Positions 7,508-12,879 of a stretch of DNA of 12,879 nt are shown piece after piece. The stretch comes from Pseudomonadota bacterium (GTDB lineage Bacteria > Chloroflexota > Ktedonobacteria > Ktedonobacterales > JACDGC01): positions 1 to 12,879 of the forward strand of contig JAJPKG010000427.1 in NCBI GenBank assembly GCA_021323815.1. The letters are read 5' to 3'. Position 1 is the stretch's first letter, and each line of letters opens with the position of its first letter. Position numbers and translations under genes: made by a program. The notes beneath the pieces were generated by a model. The model saw nothing but the letters and a program-made list of their open reading frames with translations, made no database searches and was not told the DNA's origin.

Positions 7508-9718
7508 TTAAATGATAATTGCTGATGGTTGTTTGGGGCGATGCCGCCAGGTGCGTTCCAGCGATTCGATCATCAATGCCTCTTTCCCAAAACAGATGGT
7601 AGATTCATCCCTTGTGCGCGGCAGCTTGATGCGATAGAGCGGGAACATCGTAGGAACGCGCTTGCGCCAAAACTCTTCGCGTTTCAACGGTGAGATATAA
7701 GCCAGCACGGCGTGGCGCGCGAGAATCTGATTGAGGTCACCGATTCCCGGCCCCCCTGGCGTCTTGATGCGTAACCCACGTAGCACCCGCACGCGCGGGC
7801 TGGCATCCTCATCTTCATCATCCTCGCGCGCTTGCTCTAACAACAGCGATTCGCGTTCGGGTAAAAATTCCAGCACGCGGAAACATACCGGCTGTTCCCG
7901 ATGGTGAAGCGCCCACTGCAATTCTTGGACGAGCCGCAGTTCATCTTCTTTCGTCTGACCCGCTCGCCGCGCAGCATCTTGAAATGCTTCATACGACACC
8001 ATTTCCCAACGGGTAGCTTGCAAGATGAAGAAGAGATCATAGGTGGTGAAGCTTTCAGGTGTGGTCACCGCCTCCGAGGCATCCCAATATCCCACCTGAA
8101 AAGGCGAGCCGCCTCTGAACGAGAGGATCGCGTCCATGATTTGCTTGCCAGAGCGATGATCCTTGCGCAGCACGTAGAATCGTCTCCGAATGGGGCCGCA
8201 ATCCGGTTTCTTCAAGAACAATTGCCCATAGGCTGTTTCCAGCCGTGTTGCGAATGCCTCATATCGGCTTCTGGGTTCTCCCGGTTCGCGCAACTCGTGA
8301 CGTAACTGATGAATGATGTGGTAGCCCTGCAAGCCTGCCCAGCGCCGCAGATAGGGCTGAAAGCTGGTTTCACCAGGGTAGCTGGCGACCACCGCATCGC
8401 GGAAGACACGCGAACGTTCCACTTCATCGCCATCGTTAATGCCTGCATCGCGGAGATTTTTTATCAATCCCGCAGAGATCCAGGGAGTTTTGGCGGAGAT
8501 GATGGCGTGTGCCTGACATGGCCCCATCACTTCACCATCCAGGTGATAGCGACCTAAGCGTCCTAGCCGTTGCAAGAATTGGCCGGCATTCGCCGCCTCG
8601 AAAATCAGCAGATTGATGTCGAAATCGACACCGACATCCACCGTTGAAGTGCCGACAATGATATCATCCTGCACTGAGCCATGATGCAAGCCGGTAATCT
8701 CCGCGACGCGCAAACCCAGAGAACTGGCCGAGAAATGTTCGCGTAACGCGCGCGCCAAGCGGTGAGCGACCGCGATGCTAGACACGATGACTGCCGCTCT
8801 CACGCGCTTGCCATCACACTCACGCCACGCTTGTTCAATGAGATCCAGATGGCCTAATACCCACGTCTCAATCGTCTGGTCGTCGCTGGTGAGTTGGTGC
8901 AGATGAAACTCCACAGGCTCAAGGATCTTGCGATGTGTCTCTGGAGCCTCTTGGGTTTGATAACTGCCCTGAATAACCGCGAACCGAAGCCCAGCCGCAC
9001 GAATGAGACCGAAAAGTTCCTCATTTTGTGTTGCTGACGAAAAGATCGCTTTCGGTGCGCGTCCCATTTGGCTAACCGTGAACCGTTGTTGCGCATAAAC
9101 AAGCGCAGTCATAGCCGCCGCGAACTGCGGCATGGAAAACAAGTGAAACTCATCAAAAAGATACAGCCCATAGAAATCAATGGCCGTTTGAGGGATCTCT
9201 TGTGCTGTGAAAAAGCGCGTATGATACAGGTAATTGATCATCGCATTGAAGATATCTGGGTTGGTGAGAATCACTTGCTGGGTTTGCAACTGTTTGAGCA
9301 ACGCTTCCGCCCGGTTTCCACCATTCGCCAGTTCGGTAAGTTTCGCCCCCCAGATCTCTTGCACTCGTAGAGAGCGGTTGAAAAATCGCTGATAATTGCC
9401 AAACTGGCGTTTCTGGTCGCGAGAAAGTTCAATCGTCGGATACATGCTCAACACCGTGCCAAGCGCATCCTCATCACCAGCGCCAATGCCACCAGGTGGG
9501 CCGACCAGTGGGCGCAAATAGGCAGCCAGACTCTTGCCATCACCAGTCATCGCCGTATTGACAATGACATCAACATCTGGGTTTTCCAGCGCCATGAGTG
9601 TTTGCACCTGATGCTCACTCAGGCGTATCTCATCGGGCAAGCGTCGCCCTTGTAGAGCGGCTTCCACCAAGGCTGGCTCAGCCAACTTCGAGTAGACGGG
9701 CAGGAGACGAAGGTGCAT
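7508..9718 (-). CDS. cas3': Type I-D CRISPR helicase Cas3' (no HD domain)
   Basis: This is the superfamily 2 helicase/translocase recruited to the target-bound complex. In I-D it lacks the HD nuclease, which sits on Cas10d. The 736-aa protein goes straight into the helicase core. Walker A is T-G-D-G-K-S at 58-63. Motif II is D-E-F-H at 189-192. Motif III is S-S-A-T at 227-230. Motif V is D-V-G-V-D-F at 361-366. Motif VI is Q-R-L-G-R-L-G-R at 383-390. No HD motif is seen at either end. The region from about residue 400 to the C-terminus is the family-specific part. The ATG at 9718 has AAAGGA about 10 nt upstream. It is the first cas gene of the cluster, 66 nt after the WYL regulator and 18 nt before cas10d. 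Base composition is lower in GC in places (24 of 60 at 9121-9180) than in cas6 and cas4. Confidence 0.95.
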   Translation of the reverse strand: MHLRLLPVYSKLAEPALVEAALQGRRLPDEIRLSEHQVQTLMALENPDVDVIVNTAMTGDGKSLAAYLRPLVGPPGGIGAGDEDALGTVLSMYPTIELSRDQKRQFGNYQRFFNRSLRVQEIWGAKLTELANGGNRAEALLKQLQTQQVILTNPDIFNAMINYLYHTRFFTAQEIPQTAIDFYGLYLFDEFHLFSMPQFAAAMTALVYAQQRFTVSQMGRAPKAIFSSATQNEELFGLIRAAGLRFAVIQGSYQTQEAPETHRKILEPVEFHLHQLTSDDQTIETWVLGHLDLIEQAWRECDGKRVRAAVIVSSIAVAHRLARALREHFSASSLGLRVAEITGLHHGSVQDDIIVGTSTVDVGVDFDINLLIFEAANAGQFLQRLGRLGRYHLDGEVMGPCQAHAIISAKTPWISAGLIKNLRDAGINDGDEVERSRVFRDAVVASYPGETSFQPYLRRWAGLQGYHIIHQLRHELREPGEPRSRYEAFATRLETAYGQLFLKKPDCGPIRRRFYVLRKDHRSGKQIMDAILSFRGGSPFQVGYWDASEAVTTPESFTTYDLFFILQATRWEMVSYEAFQDAARRAGQTKEDELRLVQELQWALHHREQPVCFRVLEFLPERESLLLEQAREDDEDEDASPRVRVLRGLRIKTPGGPGIGDLNQILARHAVLAYISPLKREEFWRKRVPTMFPLYRIKLPRTRDESTICFGKEALMIESLERTWRHRPKQPSAIII

Positions 9719-9784
9719 ATGTCAAAAGTCCTTTCTGATTATGGAAAAATCCATCTGCCTCACTCATCCCGATTGAGGGCTTGT

Positions 9785-10849
9785 TCACCTATCCGCGCCC
9801 CCCAAAGGAGGCGCGGTTTCCTCATACCGTGCAGCCATCGCAGCCGTGCGCCGGCGCATGGCGCTGACCAGTTCCGGCGGGGCGAGCGCGCGCGCATATT
9901 CGCCGTAGCCTAGCAGCAGCTTTTGCGCCCAGAACAGGTTGCGCGCTTTGCCGCTGACCGTGACGCTGCCATCCGCTTCGGCGATTGCATGTTGCTCTTC
10001 CAGGTGCGGCGTGTCTGCGCTTGCCGCCAAGAGCGGATCGAGCGCATAGCGGATCGCGATGCCCTGGCGCTCGCGGGGATTCGCCAGATCGTGCCGGAAT
10101 TTCAGCGTCCCCGGCACAATGCGTTCCAGGCGCAGGTCCAATTCGCGCTGTGCCTCTGCACACCAGACCGTCACATAGGGGTGTGCGCTCATCCAAACGC
10201 CAATGACCTCATCGCCACTATGCTTCGTCGGCGTCGCTTGGCCCGGTCGTTGATAGTGAAACTCGATGCGCCGTCGCTCGCGCTGTGCCTGAATAAGCCG
10301 AGACGCCATCTGCTCGCTATGCGCATCCAATTCACTCAAACCAGCCGCAATGGTCAGATGCGGCGAAGCGCTTGACGGGGTGACCAAGACGGCTCGTTGT
10401 TCGGCTGGAATCAACGCCAAAAGCCGTGCCACCAATTCGCGCCCGCCTGGCACCGCTGCCCCGGCGTGCCACGCTGCCAGCAAGGCGCGCAGGGCCTCTT
10501 GCTCCGCCTGGTTGAGCGGCAATACCGGAATTGGTCGTGCCAGGTGAATACGAGATGTAGCCGGGTCAATGCGAATCAAAGAACCCGCCGGCGGCTGTGT
10601 CTGCCTGCGCAGATGGTGAAGCGGCTGCCCGGCCAAATGATTGAGATCATGGTAAAGCGCCCGCCTGGCTGCCCCAGGTGAAGGGCTGTAATATGAGGCG
10701 AGGGCTGGCTCGGTGAGCAACTCATCCAGCGTCATGCCCTGCACATCATGCTCAGCCAGCACCAGCATCAGGCGCACAACCCGCAGCACGTGTTGTGTTG
10801 ATTGCCTATCCCCTGACCTGTGGCGGCGTGGTGGTTGCTTGGAGATCAT
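9785..10849 (-). CDS. WYL-domain transcriptional regulator next to the I-D cas operon
   Basis: WYL proteins are DNA-binding regulators whose WYL domain senses nucleic acid or nucleotide ligands. They often sit beside CRISPR loci, and one represses the I-D locus of Synechocystis. The 354-aa protein has a predicted helix-turn-helix region (about residues 18-75), a linker, a WYL domain (about 190-255) with R-R-I-E-F-H-Y, V-I-G-V-W-M-S-A-H-P-Y and R-L-E-R-I segments, and a C-terminal WCX-like part ending in L-L-L-G-Y-G-E-Y-A-R-A-L-A-P-P-E-L. The signature tripeptide is degenerate (W229-C230-A231). The ATG at 10849 has only a distant AAAGGCG, so the start is less certain than those of the cas genes. 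It is on the same strand and 66 nt upstream of cas3', so it may be co-transcribed with the cas genes or repress them from its own promoter. A perfect palindrome lies 155 nt upstream. Confidence 0.85.
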   Translation of the reverse strand: MISKQPPRRHRSGDRQSTQHVLRVVRLMLVLAEHDVQGMTLDELLTEPALASYYSPSPGAARRALYHDLNHLAGQPLHHLRRQTQPPAGSLIRIDPATSRIHLARPIPVLPLNQAEQEALRALLAAWHAGAAVPGGRELVARLLALIPAEQRAVLVTPSSASPHLTIAAGLSELDAHSEQMASRLIQAQRERRRIEFHYQRPGQATPTKHSGDEVIGVWMSAHPYVTVWCAEAQRELDLRLERIVPGTLKFRHDLANPRERQGIAIRYALDPLLAASADTPHLEEQHAIAEADGSVTVSGKARNLFWAQKLLLGYGEYARALAPPELVSAMRRRTAAMAARYEETAPPLGGADR

Positions 10850-10894
10850 GCGGCCACATCTTCGCCTTTCTCAAGATCAACACCCGTTGCCAGC

Positions 10895-10924
10895 AGCATA
10901 GCAACAGGCGAAAGTGCAACACAA
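10895..10924 (-). promoter_or_regulatory. Weak candidate promoter for the WYL gene
   Basis: On the minus strand TTGTGT (10924-10919) and TATGCT (10900-10895) are separated by 18 nt. They would start transcription about 40 nt before the WYL ATG. Both hexamers are imperfect and the call rests on spacing and position only. It could equally drive the whole WYL-cas unit. Confidence 0.2.
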
Positions 10925-11003
10925 GAGATTAGTACCAACGGCACACTGAGTTCCGTGATTTCACGTGAGAGCGCTCATCGTTTCCATTCCAGCATACAAA
11001 ACA

Positions 11004-11028
11004 GGTTGTGACAAAATTTGTCACAACC
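11004..11028. promoter_or_regulatory. Perfect 25-bp palindrome, candidate operator or terminator
   Basis: Two 12-base arms, GGTTGTGACAAA and its exact complement TTTGTCACAACC, flank a single A at 11016. It lies in the non-coding gap between the GNAT gene and the WYL gene, 155 nt upstream of the WYL start. A perfect odd palindrome with an AT-rich centre is what a dimeric repressor would bind, so it may be the site of the WYL protein (inference). The arms contain TGTGA/TCACA, as in CRP sites, but the spacing is 9 rather than 6. Alternatively, on the minus strand it forms a stem of about 10-11 bp followed by TGTTTTGT, and could terminate the GNAT transcript, which also has a run of eight T at 11062-11055 just after its stop. 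I found no second copy in the window. Confidence 0.6.
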
Positions 11029-11084
11029 CTTCTCCAGCCCGCTCTATGCCTGATAAAAAAAACGGAAAACGTCGTCGTCCTGAC

Positions 11085-12029
11085 CTATGCCAGTTTGCCC
11101 GCGTAGGCATTTTCCTGGCGGTCGATGCTGAAACCAGCCCGGCAATACGCCGCCAGTGTCGCGGGATCGTCGCCCCACGATTCCATCGCGATCACCTCCG
11201 GCTGGTGGGGCGCGAGCCAGTTCAGCGCGGCGTGCAACAGTTGCATCAGCAGCGCCAATGAGCGCAGACGCGGCACCAGTCCCGGCGCGTCAATATAGCC
11301 CACCTTGCGCCCGCATTTCCGGCTCAGGGCGGCGCTGATCTCGGTGCGGCAGATGCCCACCGCCTCGCCTTCGGGAGAAAACAACAGCAAAACACCGGCG
11401 AGATCGCATTCCGGCAGCCATTGCGCCGCTTCCGCTTCGCCCACCGGGCGATGCCCCCACAAGCCCTTGTAACATACCGTCATCGCGTGCGCCAGCAAGC
11501 GCGGATCGCCTGCGAGATCTGCCAGGGTGCGCAGGGTGAAGCCGTTCGGCCAGGCGGGCGGGGGCGCGGTGATCCCACCGGGCGCGGTGAGATGCGTATA
11601 GGCTGCGACGCGCGTGAGGCCGTAACGGCGGGCGAACGTGTTGCCGGCAACGTTGCGCGTGTCGGCATAAAATGTTGCCTGGGTAATTCCCGCCTGGCGC
11701 ATGCGGTCGCGCATCCGCAGCAACATGGTGCGTGCGATGCCGTTGCGCCGCCACTGGGGATGCACCACGATGCTGCCGAACGCCTGTTCTTCGCCCAGCG
11801 CGTGAAAAAGCGCACCCATGCCGATCAGCGTTCCCGGATCGCCTGGTGCGCTCACCACCCAGCGATCCCGCGCGGGATCGTGGTCTGGCGCGGTCAGTTG
11901 CGCGCGCATCTCATCCTCGCTCGCCGCGCCGCCTTCCTGGTCCACCGCATCGATCTCGGCCAGCAAGCGGATGATAGCGGGAATATCCAGCTCGCCCGCG
12001 AAGGGGCGCAGCACGAAGGGAATATACAC
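11085..12029 (-). CDS. Tandem GNAT-family N-acetyltransferase
   Basis: The product is a two-domain GNAT protein that would transfer an acetyl group from acetyl-CoA to an unknown amine. From the GTG at 12029 it is 314 aa. The first domain has the acetyl-CoA loop V-V-H-P-Q-W-R-R-N-G-I-A at about 88-99 and a Y-G-L segment near 136. The second domain (about 164-314) has a degenerate loop without the R/Q-x-x-G-x-A pattern and ends in a typical R-A-G-F. This resembles the double-GNAT layout of mycothiol synthase and many uncharacterised Chloroflexota and actinobacterial proteins; the substrate cannot be read from sequence. The GTG is chosen because GGAGG lies 10 nt upstream. A TTG at 12050 would add seven residues but overlaps that site. 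The T8 run at 11062-11055 follows the stop by 22 nt. No link to the cas genes is evident. Confidence 0.82.
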   Translation of the reverse strand: MYIPFVLRPFAGELDIPAIIRLLAEIDAVDQEGGAASEDEMRAQLTAPDHDPARDRWVVSAPGDPGTLIGMGALFHALGEEQAFGSIVVHPQWRRNGIARTMLLRMRDRMRQAGITQATFYADTRNVAGNTFARRYGLTRVAAYTHLTAPGGITAPPPAWPNGFTLRTLADLAGDPRLLAHAMTVCYKGLWGHRPVGEAEAAQWLPECDLAGVLLLFSPEGEAVGICRTEISAALSRKCGRKVGYIDAPGLVPRLRSLALLMQLLHAALNWLAPHQPEVIAMESWGDDPATLAAYCRAGFSIDRQENAYAGKLA

Positions 12030-12098
12030 AGATGCTCTGCCTCCAGACAAAACTCAACTCACTCTTCCTTGTTGATCAACGCATAAAGGCGCATGCGA

Positions 12099-12141
12099 TG
12101 CAGCACATAGGCCGTTCACGCTAGCGCGTGAATGTGCTGCA
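12099..12141. repeat. Nested inverted repeat (43 nt stem-loop)
   Basis: The outer arms TGCAGCACA (12099-12107) and TGTGCTGCA (12133-12141) are exact complements. Inside, TTCACGC (12115-12121) and GCGTGAA (12126-12132) form a second stem with a TAGC loop, leaving a seven-base bulge (TAGGCCG) on one side only. The total is 16 paired bases. It lies upstream of the GNAT gene and of the SnoaL-like remnant, in non-coding sequence. It could be a structured leader RNA, a protein-binding site, or the remnant of a small palindromic repeat element. There is no flanking T-run that would make it an obvious terminator. Confidence 0.6.
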
Positions 12142-12219
12142 CAACCGTTCGTTGACATGGCGCGCATTGGCATATCAAACGGCAGCAGTCCACCACTGAT
12201 ATACGGTATTATTGGCTGA

Positions 12220-12415
12220 GATTATCCTCTCTGCGAGAGGAGCATTGAGAGACGAACGGTGCTCCTCGCATCTGTGAGAACAGGAAACAGGTGAGGACGA
12301 GGTAATTCTCTTCCGCACGCGCGTGACCGAAATCTTGCGCCGTGAAGGCAATGCGTGGAAACGCATCCATCGCCATACCGATCCCCTGGCGACATCGGAA
12401 GGGGATCAGCATTAG
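12220..12415 (+). pseudogene. Decayed SnoaL/DUF4440-like (NTF2-fold) gene remnant
   Basis: From 12278 to the TAG at 12413-12415 the plus strand reads an open frame of 45 codons. It contains R-T-R-V-T-E-I-L-R-R-E-G-N-A-W-K-R-I-H-R-H-T-D-P-L. This closely follows the C-terminal strands of SnoaL-like/DUF4440 proteins, where R-V-T, a tryptophan and an H-R-H motif are conserved. Upstream the frame is closed by TGA at 12275-12277. A fitting continuation (S-I-E-R-R-T-V-L-L-A-S-V) lies in a different frame at 12220-12291, itself preceded by a TGA at 12217. So at least one frameshift and one stop separate it from any start. A full gene would need about 120-150 codons; no N-terminal part was recognised. 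It ends overlapping the stop of the membrane-protein gene on the other strand. A 7-bp inverted repeat (12380-12386/12401-12407) lies at its end. The family assignment is by eye. Confidence 0.5.
12226..12267. repeat. Two overlapping, mutually exclusive hairpins
   Basis: CCTCTC (12226-12231) pairs with GAGAGG (12235-12240) around a TGC loop. GAGGAGCA (12237-12244) pairs exactly with TGCTCCTC (12260-12267) across a 15-nt loop. The two stems share bases 12237-12240, so only one can form at a time. The stretch lies in the damaged 5' part of the SnoaL-like remnant. Attenuator-like behaviour is conceivable, but chance or rearrangement in decaying sequence is just as likely. Confidence 0.35.
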
Positions 12416-12651
12416 CTCGGCGAGATGTCGCGGCGGCGTTGGGTCGGTGGCAACAGCGCGCCGATGGCGGCGGAATGGGCGATGTGGCGCAGCCCCAGAT
12501 AGGCGAGCATCCCCAGCGGGCCGATGACGATGGCGATTACGGCCATCAGCCGCACCAGGTTGCCCTGCCGGCGCGCCTCGCGCAGAATCACCAGCGCGCC
12601 ATAGAGCCAGACGGCGATGTAGAGCACAGCCATGATATCGAAAAAGCGCAT
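12412..12651 (-). CDS. Small two-helix membrane protein, PLDc_N-like
   Basis: This 79-aa protein has two hydrophobic helices, about residues 4-23 and 34-54, joined by a short basic loop (R-E-A-R-R-Q-G-N). A charged cytoplasm-like tail ends the protein. The second helix finishes in I-G-P-L-G-M-L-A-Y-L, which resembles the P-x-x-G-x-x-x-Y motif of the PLDc_N domain found at the N-terminus of cardiolipin synthases and as stand-alone small proteins. The function of the stand-alone form is not known. The ATG at 12651 has AAAGGGGAAA upstream with about 8 nt spacing. Met7 is a possible second start. The gene converges with the SnoaL-like remnant and their stop codons overlap. No partner gene is visible. 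Confidence 0.7.
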   Translation of the reverse strand: MRFFDIMAVLYIAVWLYGALVILREARRQGNLVRLMAVIAIVIGPLGMLAYLGLRHIAHSAAIGALLPPTQRRRDISPS

Positions 12652-12808
12652 AGTGATTTCCCCTTTCCTTCAGGGTAGCACCGGCGTCAAATCATCCCTT
12701 CTGATGAATTGCAGATTCGCTTTGAACCCAAGCATCGCTCCTTGCATCATACCTTGTGGAAGGCATACGACAGTCAGCCTCACGCGCGCATGAAGGACCG
12801 CGACACCC

Positions 12809-12879
12809 ATGATGCCATCCGGTGACGACCGCGCCTTGTTGAGCTTGATCGCGACGGGCGACGAGGGCGCGTTGCAGCA
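12809..12879 (+). CDS. Probable ECF sigma factor, N-terminal fragment at window edge
   Basis: Only the first 23 codons are in the window. From the ATG at 12809 (a second ATG follows at once at 12812) the plus strand reads G-D-D-R-A-L-L-S-L-I-A-T-G-D-E-G-A-L-Q and runs off the edge. The pattern L-L-x-L-I-A-x-G-D-E-x-A-L is typical of the first helix of region 2 in ECF-type RNA polymerase sigma-70 factors. AAGGA lies 11 nt upstream, a slightly long spacing. The gap behind it (12652-12808) holds no gene or clear promoter that I can support. With so little protein visible the family is likely but not certain. Confidence 0.55.
   Translation, partial: MMPSGDDRALLSLIATGDEGALQ

Noticed and set aside
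9738..9743. CATAAT on the minus strand as a -10 box for a separate cas3' promoter
   Set aside because: There is no matching -35 at 16-18 nt, and the predicted start would fall in the cas3' ribosome-binding site.
9793..9816. GC-rich hairpin at the 3' end of the WYL gene as a terminator
   Set aside because: It overlaps the last codons, has a mismatch in the stem, and is not followed by a T-run on the minus strand.
11421..12086. Plus-strand open frame of 221 codons antisense to the GNAT gene
   Set aside because: The minus strand carries clear GNAT motifs in tandem; the antisense frame has none and is Arg/Ala/His-rich.
12209..12412. Minus-strand 67-codon frame whose ATG overlaps the stop of the small membrane protein
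   Set aside because: The overlap looks like coupling, but the product shows no domain or helix pattern and lies antisense to the better-supported SnoaL-like remnant.

Overview
The window carries a type I-D CRISPR-Cas locus, complete except for the last residues of Cas1 and for Cas2 (presumably just off the left edge). All cas genes lie on the minus strand in the canonical I-D order: cas3' (helicase only), cas10d/csc3 (large subunit with the HD nuclease), csc2 (Cas7d), csc1 (Cas5d), cas6, cas4, cas1. The genes are packed with 1-4 nt overlaps or gaps of 1-18 nt, and most have clear Shine-Dalgarno sites, which indicates one polycistronic unit. No CRISPR repeat array is visible. I-D loci are common in Chloroflexota, Cyanobacteria and archaea. 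The moderately high GC, bacterial ribosome-binding sites, the linked WYL regulator, a tandem-GNAT protein and an ECF sigma-like start fit a chloroflexotal bacterium best, but this is inference.

Layout. 1-964: cas1, cut by the window edge. 981-4432: cas4, cas6, csc1, csc2. 4436-7489: cas10d, with a strong internal ribosome-binding site and in-frame ATG at 4897 that would give a separate small subunit (Cas11d, 153 aa). 7508-9718: cas3'. 9785-10849: a WYL-domain transcription regulator on the same strand, probably the locus regulator. 10850-11084: an intergenic region with a perfect 25-bp palindrome. 11085-12029: a tandem GNAT acetyltransferase. 12030-12411: a non-coding stretch holding a nested inverted repeat, alternative hairpins and a frameshifted remnant of a SnoaL-like gene on the plus strand. 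12412-12651: a small two-helix membrane protein. 12809-end: the first codons of a probable ECF sigma factor on the plus strand.

How it works together (established for I-D): Cas4-Cas1(-Cas2) acquires spacers. Cas6 processes the array transcript. Csc2, Csc1, Cas10d and Cas11d form the crRNA-guided complex. Cas3' unwinds the target while the HD domain of Cas10d cuts it. The system itself is described, not new. The parts most worth a second look are the internal Cas11d start, the palindrome by the WYL gene, the compositional step between the effector genes and cas6/cas4, and the structured sequence around 12.1-12.4 kb.
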